This document shows positions 34,585 to 45,431 of a stretch of DNA of 64,000 nucleotides, piece by piece. The notes below the pieces were generated by a model. The model was given only the letters and a program-made list of their open reading frames with translations. It was not told the DNA's origin and ran no database searches. This DNA is from Porogramme epimiltina (Eukaryota; Basidiomycota; Agaricomycetes; Polyporales; Polyporaceae). The translations under genes were made by a program, and so were the position numbers. Position 1 is the stretch's first letter, and each line of letters opens with the position of its first letter. The stretch lies in contig FTLJ01000237.1 in NCBI GenBank assembly GCA_900155495.1, positions 54,362-118,361 of the forward strand, in the 5' to 3' direction.

Positions 34585-37063
34585 ATGGTCTACCTACCAC
34601 CACCACAACTCGCCTCGGCGTCCCGGCCTTCATACGGAGAAGCATACGCCAGGATCCTCGCCGCACATCGCCGCTCTCCGAACACTGCTGCATCTTCGGT
34701 TATCATTCTAGTTGCTCCAGATGTCGACGCGCTATGTGCTTCCAGGATGCTCGCGGACCTGTTGAAACAAGACGACGTCATGTATAGGATTATACCCGTC
34801 TCGGGGCACGCAGAATTAGAGAAGACGAGGGACGAGCTGACGACCTACCCCGACGTGAGTGCTGCTGCAGGAACCTCATGTTACTTTTCTAAATGCTGGT
34901 GGCGTACAGCTGCACACGCTCATCATGTTTAATATGGGAGCTATCCTCGACCTCCCCTCCCCGGAGTGGTTTGGCGACTTTCCGACCACCTTGACTGTGC
35001 ACGTTATAGACTCTACGAGGCCGCAGAACTTGTCCAGTGTATTTGGAGGAGGAGAGAACGGTGACAGGATCGTTATATGGGACGATGGAGGTGCAGAGCG
35101 CCTCCAAGAAGAGCGGAAGGCTTGGGAGGTTCTCACTGTGAGTCCATTAGCTGCACTCTACGTCGTATGACCTGATTGAGATGTCACACAGTATGCTCCT
35201 GATGTTGACTCCGACGAGGACTCTGATTTTGACTCGGACGAGGATGCGGAGGAAGACGAGGAGGAAGACGAGGACGAAGATGGATCTGGGAGCGAGAACT
35301 CTCCGTCCTCATCAAAGAAGCGGAGGTCGTCAGACGAAGGTGGCCGCAAGCGGGGGAAGCGACAGAAACTGGATGTGAGCAGGCCATCTTCTATGGAAAT
35401 CTTGTGTTTCTCACTTGTACCAGCAACCAAACCGGCTGTCGCGAGAAGAGCGGGAACAACACGAGCATAGATTGATCAAATACTACCGTTCTGGCACATC
35501 TCATGGTCAAAGCGCAGCGGGCACCATGTACCTCCTAGCAACGGTCCTCGAAAGAGTCGACAATGATCTTCTGTGGTGAGTAGTTCCCTATGGTTTTGAG
35601 CTTCGCATATAGCCTCACACGCCTTAACTTAGGTTCGCTATTCTTGGCCTAACTTATCAATACGTGACTACACACATACCGCGCGACGAGTACGACAAGT
35701 ATCAGCAGATATATTTCGACGAAGTTGCACGTTTAAACCCAGCACCACCATCCGCGCTAGGCGACGATCTCAAGGCTCAAAGCGCGGATGACAATGCCGT
35801 ATATGCGACGGAAGAGTTCCGGTTTATGATGTTTCGGCATTGGACTTTGTACGATGCCATGTATCACTCGAGCTATGTCGCGAGTAAGCTAGGCATCTGG
35901 AAAGAGCGAGGTCGGAAGAAGCTGACGGGTCTGCTCGCTAAAATGGGGTAAGCACGCTTCGGTGGTGATTCATCGCGAAGACTAACGGGACTCTCCCGAC
36001 AGGTTCTCGATTCCGGAAACACAACAACCCTACCCGCACATGGCAAAGGATCTAAAAACGTCTCTACGACACAAGCTTGACGAGCTTGCGCCAGAATATG
36101 GCCTCGTGGAACTATCATATCCCTCCTTCACCCGTTGTTACGGCTATAGATCGATGCCCTTGTCGGCTTGCGACGCGGTGGAGGCATTATCCGCTCTTCT
36201 GGAAGTTGCTGGCGGTACGAGGATAGAAGTCGAAGTCGAAGGCACACGAAACGGAGGAGAGTGGTTTGGTGGTGGTAGGCTGTGGGAGGGAGGGAAGGAG
36301 GGGCGACATCGCGACGAGGACAGAGAGAATATTGCGCCAGGCGTGCTAGCCAACATAGTCAAGGCCCAGGTAGCGAACATGAAGGATGGAGAGGATGAAG
36401 AATTGGAATGGTGGGTGAAGAACTTCTGGGCCGCGTTTGATGCCCTGGACAGGTACGTACCCTGTCTCTTCGGTGTGTGCGCTGTGTTTTAATGAGTCTC
36501 CTTTGACAGCATCGGACTGCTGCAGAAGGCAATTAGACTCTCCATGGCGCTCCATCGAGCAATTATTCGCCAAGGTTCGTCGATCATCGACAAGCAAGAC
36601 ATCAAGAACATGCGTGGCCACCGTGTCGTGCTGCTTACGCAGGGTCCGGATCTTCCCCTCTTTGTGCATCCTGGTGTGCTTTCTCGCCTGGCTCTATGGC
36701 TCGTCGATGCGCTCCGTGACCATGTCAACCCGACAATCCCCGCATACTCGATTAACCGGAAGAAGAGCTTACCATTCGTCATCGCATGCCTGAACGAGAA
36801 GACGGGGACGTACATCGTCGTCGGTGTGACGGCAGCTGCGGACTTCGACGACGTCAGGAAGAAGTGAGTACTTAGAACAATTTGCTAGATATAAGGGACA
36901 GTCCATTGATGCCCACGTTCACAGCGAGTTTGGCCTTGCCTTTCTAGAGGCGAAGGAACGGTGCAATGCGCGCACAAGGCACGGAACGTTCGACACGAGC
37001 GTGCTTGAGATCAACAAGGACGACTTGAAAGTCTTCCTTGAATCTCTGTGCGAAGGCGCATGA
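34585..37063 (+). CDS. CDC45: Cdc45, replication initiation/CMG helicase subunit
   Basis: Component of the Cdc45-Mcm2-7-GINS helicase, needed to start and extend DNA replication. 696 residues. Exons: 34585-34854, 34910-35137, 35192-35374, 35424-35575, 35633-35947, 36003-36452, 36510-36863, 36925-37063; every phase agrees. The N-terminal DHH-like fold shows APDVDALCASRMLADLL, a deep family hallmark. Exon 3 (residues ~167-227) is a strongly acidic stretch followed by KKRR and KRGKRQK nuclear-localisation clusters. Later blocks include HWTLYDAMYHSSYVA, SYPSFTRCYGYRSMPLSA and a C-terminal FGLAFLEAKERCN. The promoter carries two MluI boxes. Confidence 0.95.
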
Positions 37064-37281
37064 CCCCCCTTTAATTCATCCTTATTCCCCTCTCCCACAT
37101 GTTACCCACCTCCCGGCGCTCATATCACATACTCTCGCACTTGTTCTGTCAACGCTACATGTATCATTAGATAATGTATCTCTCACTCGGTGGATGATAA
37201 GCTTTACATTGGTTAAGTGTACAGCGGAATGTACAATCGTCGACAACTGCAATCCTTTTAACGCCATTCCCAGCCGTATCC
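37064..37281. other. convergent intergenic region CDC45/HIS3
   Basis: 218 nt between two 3' ends; no features beyond AT-rich sequence. Confidence 0.4.
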
Positions 37282-38129
37282 TCAGAGTACGCCCTTGGTA
37301 CTCGGTACATCGTTTCCGCCCGTCCGCTCGATAGCCTGGCGGATCGCCAACGCGAGCGCTTTGAACGCCGATTCCGCCCTGCAAAATTTAAGGCTCGGTC
37401 AGTGGCTGTCCTCATTTGGCTTTAACAGGGCCCACACACCTGTGGTGGTCGTTCTCGCCACGGAGCACGTCGACGTGGAGTGTTACACCCGCAGCAATTG
37501 CGAACGAGTAGAAGATGTGCGGCAACATCTCAGTGGAGAGGTCCCCGATCTTCTCGCGCTGGAGTTTCAGGTCCGTCACGCAGTACGGACGTGAGCAAAT
37601 GTCGATGACTGCGCGCGAGAGCGCCTGAAAGTGAATTATCCTGTGAGCTGATGACCTCCTAAAGATCGTAAAGGAGCTGCGAACCTCATCGAGAGGGGCG
37701 AAACCGATGCCATACCGGCGAATGCCTCGTACCTCGCCGAGAGCCTGTTTGAAAGCGGTCCCGAGGGCAATGGCGCTGTCCTGTGTTGGTGAGAAGAAAT
37801 TAAGTATACATCAAGGCTAGCAAGGTGGAACGTCGCTTATCTGCTGAGTGGTGGTCGTCTATGTGCAGGTCGCCCTTGCAAGTGAGCTGCAATGACATTC
37901 CTGAGTGCTTTGCTAGAGCATGAAACATCTATCGCAGGCTAAATTAAGCGCTGCCGGAAGGAGAAAACCACCTCTCAGAGAGCGGACATACGTGATCGAG
38001 GAAGCCGATCCCGGTGGAGATGGAGATCTCCTGCAGGTTGCCCGAGCCGGGCTGGCAGTCGAGGTTGATTGCGACCTTGATCTGGGTCTCAGCGGTGTTG
38101 CGCTCTATTGTTGCTGTCCGCGCTGCCAT
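37282..38129 (-). CDS. HIS3: imidazoleglycerol-phosphate dehydratase
   Basis: Histidine biosynthesis, converts imidazole glycerol phosphate to imidazole acetol phosphate; Mn-dependent. 201 residues, normal size. Minus-strand exons: 38129-37992, 37928-37841, 37782-37685, 37624-37440, 37378-37282. N-terminus [17 protein letters not shown], then [18 protein letters not shown]. The first metal motif DDHHSAED spans the exon 2/3 junction and needs an AT-AC intron (37783-37840); the second is [13 protein letters not shown]. Glu76 is supplied by the junction codon. The upstream TGAGTCA at 38194-38200 suggests general amino-acid control. Confidence 0.95.
37783..37840 (-). other. AT-AC intron in HIS3
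   Basis: 58-nt intron starting ATAAGC and ending CAACAC. Spliced as AT-AC it gives His-His-Ser-Ala-Glu-Asp, the exact IGPD metal motif. No GT or GC donor gives an open conserved frame. A branch-like tacttaat lies near the 3' end. Confidence 0.75.
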
Positions 38130-38193
38130 CTTGTCGTGTAGTGTAGGGGAGAATGTGGCGGCGGCCGTGACGGTAGGTGGAGGAAATGGGAGA

Positions 38194-38200
38194 TGAGTCA
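38194..38200. promoter_or_regulatory. Gcn4/CPC1-type site of HIS3
   Basis: Perfect palindromic TGAGTCA 65 bp upstream of the HIS3 start codon, the core site of Gcn4/CpcA bZIP activators. Confidence 0.6.
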
Positions 38201-38321
38201 GATCCCAAACGCAAGATTCTCATCTGCTCCAAACTTGCGTTGCCTATTTAGGAATGCTAGATATGTGCCGCCACCGTAAACGCAAAACCCGGGGAAACCC
38301 GATGGACCAATAGGAATTGAT

Positions 38322-40083
38322 CTATTTGGACTCAGCCTCAGTCCCTACATCGCCCACAAAAGGCCCTCGCCCTTCCGCCCTGATGTCCATGACCTTCCAA
38401 AACCCGCAACCCTTTCCGTCGTTCTGCGCTCCGGCATAGCATGTCCACCAATATTTCGTAGCTAAGCTCCGGCTAGAGGCGTTCGCAGACCTATCCTCGC
38501 CTTCACCAGTCCCTGACGGCTCTTCGTACCGGTTCTTCATGTCTGGCCGCAAGATGCACGGCACATCGCATTTGCATCGAGGCGTGGTCTGGGCGCGATA
38601 GTCGGGGCGGTAGAAACGGAATGTGATGTTGATCCGCGCATTTGATGTGTCGGATAACCTTCCGTCTTCATCCTCTGCTACTAGATCTGGCGGTGGGGGA
38701 TACGGAGGATGAAACATGTCGATAGTGTTTTGTGCTGGCACGCAGTGCTTGAACACCTCTTGTGTCGAGGCGTGCATGATGATAAGCTGAAGCGACGGTG
38801 TTAGTAGATGAACTATGGCTATCCAATGCTTCAACTAACTGAATTGTGTCGCAAGGGTATGTTGTAAGTACGAGCGGCTCGCTTGTCTTTCTCATCCGTT
38901 GGAATTACTTCACGGAGGCGGAACACACGATTAACTCCTGCACATACTCTGTGAGTGCCAATTGTTGTCGTGAGTTTCTCATGTACTTACCGAGACTTAA
39001 GCTAGCTATGGTTGGATACGGCCCTAAATGTGTGAGCTGGTCAGAGTGGAACCCCACGCTCTCCTTTGCGCCAGAATAGCAATTTGACGCTGCGACGTTG
39101 GCGCGCCATATAACAGACTGCTTGCCCTCTTCGCAGGGATAGCCGCCCCATTCGAGAGGATATCGCTTTCGTTTTCTCATCTCCTCGTTCACTACACTTT
39201 CAATGATGTTACAGGCTTCTTCCATCACCTTTGGAAACTTGGGTGGTGGGTCGGTCTGTCGACCATTGTACCTAGGCACACCACAAAGAAACTGTTAAAT
39301 ACGTTTAACCGTAATGACATTCGGTGACCTACCAATGTTGTGCAGCCTCTTCCATATCGTGCTCGTTGCTGTGATCGTTTCTCACAAAGAACGCCGTCCG
39401 ATGAGGGCTTTCCACTACTCGATCAAAAAGCCACCATTTGTTCTGTTTCCACTGACGGCTAGCATGAAGCATAGTATAGAAAAGTCTGCGTAGTTCAAGT
39501 GAACATAAGATGGATGGCACGAGAAAGAATCGACCAATCTCACTTACCTGCATGCAAGATCGGGTGGCAGAATGGAATTGTGCAGTGTACATGGCGTGTG
39601 CTCGGCTACGTGCTCCGGAGAGATGAGCGTGAGCGGGGGTTGTCGTGCAATTTGCATTTTATTATTGGCATCAGATGAATTGGGCGGTCTGAGAAGAGCC
39701 AGAAATTCGGTGTTGGTAACCGGTTTTGCTTTAGAGCTGGGCTTCGCGGGAGACGAGGACGAAGACTGGGTGGAAGTTTTTGACGGGGTCGTTGTTCCGG
39801 AGCCTGATGCAAGCGAGCCATGCGATGTAGACGACGGGGAAGCGCACTCATCGCGACCCTTACCCTTCAGCCACCCATCCAAGCCAGGGTTCGAAGAGAC
39901 CTTTCGCTTCTTTCGAGGGGGTTCTGAAGGTTGCCGCGCGCGTAATGACTTGGCCGCCGCTTCTACGTCTCCATTCAATCGTACCAGCGCGTCCAAGAGA
40001 GTCGTCTGCTCGAACTCCAACGGGTGTACGAGGCTGGAGAGGATGGCGAGGAGGGTATCGGTGTCTGTATCCGTGTTGGCCAT
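38322..40083 (-). CDS. AlkB-like 2-oxoglutarate dioxygenase with CUE-like and GRF zinc-finger domains
   Basis: Probable nucleic-acid demethylase (ALKBH2/3 type), 510 residues. Minus-strand exons: 40083-39548, 39485-39333, 39271-38991, 38937-38840, 38786-38322. N-terminus: a CUE/UBA-like helical domain (LLAILSSLVHPLEFEQTTLL, residues ~10-50), then a Ser/Pro/Lys-rich linker with PRKKRK. The dioxygenase core has the iron ligands HSD in VGFHSDQLTHLG, the distal His in QEVFKHCVP and the 2-oxoglutarate Arg in INITFRFYRPDY. The C-terminus is a GRF zinc finger (PRCKCDVPCILR... YWWTCY... GCGFWK). Ubiquitin binding plus a GRF finger point to nuclear DNA repair. The upstream region has paired MluI boxes. 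Confidence 0.88.
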
Positions 40084-40350
40084 GGCGAAGACAGTTCTTG
40101 ACGCGCAATGACACTGTGTTTTTGTAGTTGGATTGGGTACGGGGGTGCCTCGGGCAGTGAGTGAGCAATTAGAAAGCAGCACGTCACTGTGCATACAGTC
40201 CGGACAGCGACTGGGCCCGTCGCGCGCACGAGTCAATAAACGCGTCGCCACGCGAGCACGTGACTCACGCGTCCCCATATGGCATGCGCTTTCTACCGAA
40301 AGATACCACGGACCCCGGAGGACGGGGCGAAGCTCTTAAGCGCGACCGTC
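40084..40350. promoter_or_regulatory. divergent promoter with ACGCGT - CACGTG - ACGCGT
   Basis: 267 bp between the AlkB-like gene (minus) and the M24B gene (plus). ACGCGT at 40240-40245 and 40267-40272 frame a CACGTG at 40257-40262. Confidence 0.55.
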
Positions 40351-42091
40351 ATGTCGGTGGCTGGTAGAAAGTATGATCCCCTAATGGCCGTTGGCACAGG
40401 CTCTTCCTGGATGAGGGAAGCCTCCGCAAGGAAGCGCAGAATCTTACCGGTTCGTGCTGTACCCTGGTCTCGTATCCTTGGGCCAGGCTTCCAGCTGATA
40501 AGCGTTTGTGTAGTTCTCCTTCTTCACCATCGCCCTGGCATTCTACTTTGTGCACTTCTACGTGGACTGGTTCTCCGTCAAGCAGGTTCCAGGAAGGCGC
40601 GAAGTCTACTCTGTTCCAGATTTCTCGCATCTCGCCAGCCATTGCTCCGACATACCCCCCATACCTGCCTCCTCCTTCGTGGGCCGTCAAGACGCACTTG
40701 CTCGTACTCTTCATTCCTTGAACGCTAGTGCATACATTGCAGAGCCAGGTGCCAGCGCGGGATTCTTCGCCAACCTATCGGGCTCTTATTGGCACCTCTC
40801 CGAACGTCCACTTTTGCTTATCGTCCAGCCCCAAGCGAACGGACTAGGGGCGGTTAGTGCTAACATATCCATCCTCACACCTGCATTCGAGGAAACCCGG
40901 GCCAAGTTGCTCTCTATTCCAAGTGCCGCAGACATCACCTACATTGCGTGGCCTGAGGACGCCGATCCCTACGCCCATGCGTTGAGCTTGGTCTCAAATC
41001 TAGACGGCACAACGATATTTGTGGACGGAGACGTCAGAACGTTCCTCGCAGACGGGCTGCAGAAGGCTGCGCCACAGGCCCACGTTGTCAATGCTCCAAC
41101 TGAACTCAGGCAGCTACGAGAGCGCAAGAGTTCGGAGGAACTTAATATCATGAAGTGCGTCAACGAAGTAAGTTTCCTTTCCTTCGCCGCGTGAGTTGCA
41201 ACTAACGTTGCGTCCTGTACTTCGCAGGTTACCGTGCTTGCTATCCGTGCCACGCAGAAGCGCGCGAAGATTGGGATGCGTGAATCTGAAGTCAGAGGGC
41301 TTATTGAGGGAGCCTTGTCTGCCGCTGGACTGAAAGATGCCTCTGCTCTGACACTTTTTGGAGGTACTGTGTAATTACAACGTTCGTCGCAAGGTTTCTT
41401 ACCTTCCATCAGAAAACGCCGCTTTGCCGCACGGGTCGGGCACCGACCGCATCCTCGGCTCGGACGACTACATTCTCATTGACTGTGGCGGATCATTGCA
41501 CGGGTATCATAGCGATGTGACTAGGGTACGTAGAGTCAAGACTATGTTCAGTCTGTCGTGCTAACTCTCTTCGCAGACCTTTGCACTCCCCGATTCCACG
41601 ATTTCAGACGAACACTTGGCAATCTGGCGCCTTGTACACACCGCCCAGCAAACAGCGCTCGCTACTGCCGGGAATGGAACAGTGACAGCTATGGTGGACC
41701 GTGCTGCCCGCGACATCATCCGGAGTGAAGGGCTTGGGCAATATTTCACTCATAGGCTCGGCCACGGTACGAGTGCAGTGTGTCATGATATCATGACCTG
41801 TCTCATTTTCCCCATAGGGATCGGCTTGGAGGTTCATGAGTCTCCCTACCTTCGTGGGGGAACGGACGATATAATCCTTACTGGCCACACTTTCTCTGAC
41901 GAGCCGGGGGTGTATATCGAAGGAAAGGTGAGCACAATTGAAGCTCACGCCACTAAAGCTGCTCGAACTGAGGATTCGTTTGATAGGTTGGCGTGCGTTT
42001 GGAGGACTGCTTTTATATTGATGAGGATGGTACTGCGAAGTATCTTACGCAGGGTGTAGGGGGAGCAGCTGTCGATCCATGGCACATATGA
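40351..42091 (+). CDS. membrane-anchored M24B (Xaa-Pro peptidase/creatinase-fold) metallopeptidase
   Basis: Predicted proline-specific dipeptidase or relative, 468 residues. Exons: 40351-40449, 40514-41167, 41228-41363, 41413-41525, 41577-41766, 41818-41927, 41987-42091. A basic N-terminus (REASARKRRILP) leads into one helix (FSFFTIALAFYFVHFYV), so the enzyme is probably a type II membrane protein with a lumenal or extracellular catalytic domain. Metal-ligand blocks of the pita-bread fold: LIDCGG and HSDVTR (two Asp), RLGHGIG (His), DEPGVYIEGK (Glu), plus a Glu in RLEDCFYI. The first intron has a GTTCGT donor. Alternative in-frame ATG at 40279. The tail PWHI ends at 42091. Confidence 0.82.
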
Positions 42092-42454
42092 TGAATGCCT
42101 TGGTTCTGGTTATTGGAGGTACTGTACCAGTCGGATCTCAGTAACACCCTAGCACAATAGACCAAACCAGTTGTACATCCAGTCGCTATATAGGGTGGGA
42201 TGGTTGAGCGTGCAGCAGGGGGGATAAAGCGTTAAGAACCACCATTACAGATCATAACCTGGCGAAAGCACCGAATCCAGTCTGAGCAAGGATGTCCCGG
42301 AAGCGCGGGCCGTCGGAGCGCTAGAAGTGGAAAATGTTTCGAGCGCCGGTGAATACAGGTGCCATGTCGGAGAAGGGCCTTGCATACCTTCTCTCCTGTT
42401 CATATCCGTCTCTCACCTTCTCCCCCACTTGGCTTGCCTCCGCACTGTACCAAA
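42092..42454. other. intergenic, promoter of RRP3-like gene
   Basis: About 360 nt with no recognised gene; an in-frame extension of the next gene upstream to 42359 is open but has no family likeness. Confidence 0.4.
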
Positions 42455-44043
42455 ATGCCGTCACCAGAAGAGGCTACGACGTCTAGCCCGCCGCCGGCTG
42501 CTGATGCACCTGCCCCCACATTCAAGTCTCTAGGGCTCATCGACCCCCTCCTTGAGTCGCTCGCACAAATGAACTTCAAAGCCCCGACGGACATCCAGTC
42601 AGAAGTACTCCCCCATGCGCTGCAGGGGCGCGACATCATCGGTGTTGCCTCGACGGGCTCCGGCAAAACCGCTGCGTTCGCACTCCCCATCCTGCAGAAG
42701 CTCTGGGAAGACCCGAAGGGGCTCTTCGCGTGTGTCATTGCGCCGACGCGCGAGCTCGCCTTCCAGATAAGCCAACAATTCGAGAGCATAGGGGCCGCGA
42801 TGGGCGTGCGCTGCGTGACTATCATCGGCGGTGTCGACATCCAGCCGCAGAAGATTGCGCTTGCGAAGAAGCCCCATATCGTCGTCGCGACGCCGGGACG
42901 GCTCTTGGAGCACTTGGAAGAGACGAAGGGGTTCAGCCTGAGGAACTTGAAGTTCTTGGTGAGCCAAGACGCTCCTTTCTGAAACATCATGTTCATTCAT
43001 GGTGTGAGAATAGGTTCTTGACGAGGCGGACCGTTTGCTCGACATGGACTTCGGACCCAAGCTTGACCAGATCCTGAAGCTCATTCCAAAAGAACGAACG
43101 ACATACCTATTCTCCGCGACGATGACCACCAAAGTCGCGAAGCTGCAACGAGCCAGCTTGTCAAATCCCGTCCGTGTGGAAGTAAACTCGAAGTAGGTTC
43201 TTCTTCGCCTCCTTATGCCTTCTCATCTTAGACCCACACGACAGATACTCGACTGTATCAACACTGCTACAATACTACCTCCTTATGCCCCTCCCCCAAA
43301 AGGATGTCCATCTTATCTACCTTGCCAATAACCTCGCTCAGAACTCCATGATCGTCTTCACCCGCACCGTACATGATGCACAACGGTATGCGGTCGTTCA
43401 GGTTAAAGAGAAACACGGTCGTTGACGGCATTCGCAGGCTATCTATCATTCTACGGTCCCTCGGTTTCCCAGCAATACCACTCCATGGGCAACTAAGCCA
43501 AAGTGCACGGTTAGGTGCGCTAGGGAAGTTCAAGAGCGGTGGTAGGAAAGTGCTGGTTGCTACGGATGTTGCGAGTCGGTGAGTAATCAATATTCTCTCC
43601 CTCAAACCCTCTGGCGAATCTTTGCGGTCTCCAGCGGCCTCGATATCCCCTCAGTGGACGTTGTCATCAATTACGACATCCCCACGCACTCAAAAGACTA
43701 CATCCACCGTGTGGGTCGCACAGCGCGTGCTGGCCGGTCCGGAAAGTCCATCACGCTTGTCACGCAGTACGACGTGGAACTTGTATTGCGCATAGAGCAA
43801 GTCACAGGAAAGAAGATGGAGCTATGGCCGGTGGACAAAGAGGAGGTCGCACTCCTTCGCGAACGAGTAGACGAGGCGGGGCGGCTGGCATCGGCAGAGA
43901 TGAAGGAGCAGGGTATCAAGGGCGGGCATGGTAAGAAGCGCAAGCGGGACGACGGCGGAGGAAAGGATGATATGGATAGAGACGACGACGTGGTGGAGGC
44001 GGGCATGCCGAAAATGAAAAGGAAATCGAAGGGGCGAAGGTGA
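42455..44043 (+). CDS. RRP3: DEAD-box ATP-dependent RNA helicase (Rrp3/DDX47 type)
   Basis: Nucleolar helicase expected to act in 18S rRNA maturation. 457 residues. Exons: 42455-42958, 43014-43192, 43245-43385, 43438-43578, 43635-44043. Q motif ([14 protein letters not shown]... PTDIQ), I ASTGSGKT, Ia PTRELA, Ib [73 protein letters not shown] are all present. C-terminal tail is Lys/Arg-rich with GGHGKKRKR and KRKSKGRR, typical of nucleolar retention. Ends 61 bp from the convergent dioxygenase gene. Confidence 0.93.
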
Positions 44044-44104
44044 AGGTGAACGATGTGTTCCAGCCATCCCGTATGTTGTTGTATTGCTCGAGATCTATTA
44101 CACG

Positions 44105-45077
44105 CTACTTCATAAACATCAGGTCCGAACGCAACACATACTTGTCCCCCTTCAAGACTGGGGAGCCTTCGTGCAGCAAGCAGTCTTGACCGTGGCTTGG
44201 GAACACATGTCAGCCAAGATTCGGTCGCTGAAGCAACAAGTTTACGAACCGGTGTAATAGGGCAGTTCCCCGAGTCAGCGGCGGGACTATGGTTTCTTGC
44301 TGCTTTCCCCGCTGATCCTTGTAGAAAATTGTCTATTAAACACAGCAATGCGAACGCAGTAAGACTCGCGTGGGACGCAATACAAGCAGGCACCACGCAC
44401 CTCGCCGCCCTCCACCCCGTCTTGTGCGCCAGTCAAATAGACGAGCAGTGTCCACTCCGACTTCGCTCCAGTCGCTGGGTCGCGCACCGAGTCATCATAG
44501 TGGGGACCAAAGTACTGTCCGCTGGTGTACTTGTATAGCCTTATGTTCGAGTTTAGAGAGTGTGCTGCCCGCGCGGTCGTGCCGGCAGGCCGCTTTACAG
44601 ATGCGGGGTAAGGGAATTCAGGGAGATGGGGCGCGAGAACAGTGTGTAGCTGCTGTGCAAATTCAACAGAGGGGATGGACATGCGGTCTTGTAGCGAGTG
44701 GGGAAACGGTCAGCTTAGGTCAACGGTTTGAAAATACAGGAGAATGTGGAGGGACGTACGGTTCACTCGATCAGCCTCCCCTCTCTTCTTTGGGGGCGTG
44801 AGCTCGAGTGGGAGGCTGTCGATAAGCTTCACATATGCTTTGCACTCCGCCGGAGAGAAGAAGTCCTGCACACGATTTCAGCGGGCAATGGGACAGTTCG
44901 TGAATGAGTGCGGATCGCATTGCGTGAACTAGCACGGACATCTATGAGAATGATTTGATCGTCGAGGAGAACATTACACTCTAAGCCCTCCTTAGGGGAT
45001 ACAGTGGGAAATGATATCTGAGGAAGTTTCAGAGGTGTAGAAGGTGCAGGCGGAGGACCACGAGTTTTCTTTGCCAT
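44105..45077 (-). CDS. 2-oxoglutarate/Fe(II) dioxygenase (prolyl-4-hydroxylase-like)
   Basis: Non-haem iron oxygenase of 234 residues, substrate unknown. Minus-strand exons: 45077-44940, 44865-44760, 44687-44401, 44332-44250, 44195-44105. Family blocks: DDFFSPAECKAYVKLIDSLP, RLYKYTSGQYFGPHYDD (HxD iron ligands), SEWTLLVYL and LLHRHGQDCLLHEGSPVLKG with the distal His and the 2-oxoglutarate-binding Lys/Arg region. The frame stays open upstream of 45077: a Met near 45119 would add a basic, Ser/Thr/Arg-rich peptide (MPSICTLRRSLSTITS) that looks like a mitochondrial presequence, so the true start may lie there. A tRNA gene begins 131 bp upstream in the opposite orientation. Confidence 0.82.
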
Positions 45078-45207
45078 GGATGTGATGGTGGACAAGGAAC
45101 GACGTAAAGTACATATACTTGGCATATAGGGTATGGGGGGAATCAGGCACGGAAGTAAAGGGATGATTCTCCTAGAGTATGAATTTGCGACAAATCTAAT
45201 GCCCCAA

Positions 45208-45301
45208 GTCACTTTGCCGGAGTGGTTAACGGGATCGCCTGCTATTCATAGCTGCTAGCGGTTGGGCTTTGCCCGCGAGTGTTCGAATCGCTCAGGTGAC
45301 G
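45208..45301 (+). tRNA. tRNA-Ser(GCU) with 12-nt intron
   Basis: Class II cloverleaf. Acceptor stem GTCACTT/AGGTGAC with one G-U pair, D arm CCG...CGG with GG in the loop, anticodon stem ATCGC/GCGGT, anticodon GCT at 45241-45243, T arm GAGTG-TTCGAAT-CGCTC, and a long variable arm (TGGGCTTTGCCCGC) as in serine tRNAs. The intron is 45245-45256, one base after the anticodon, as usual. The discriminator is G; CCA is not encoded. Confidence 0.93.
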
Positions 45302-45302
45302 C

Positions 45303-45308
45303 TTTTTT
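45303..45308 (+). terminator. Pol III terminator of tRNA-Ser
   Basis: TTTTTT two bases after the tRNA 3' end. Confidence 0.8.
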
Positions 45309-45431
45309 GTCATCCCTTTTATATAACCACGTTAAAACAGCGATATACATATTACATAGAAGAACTACAGCTGCACAAATATCAAAACATGGACGAAAGC
45401 GGTAAGCAGTGTGACATGTGTATATAAATGC

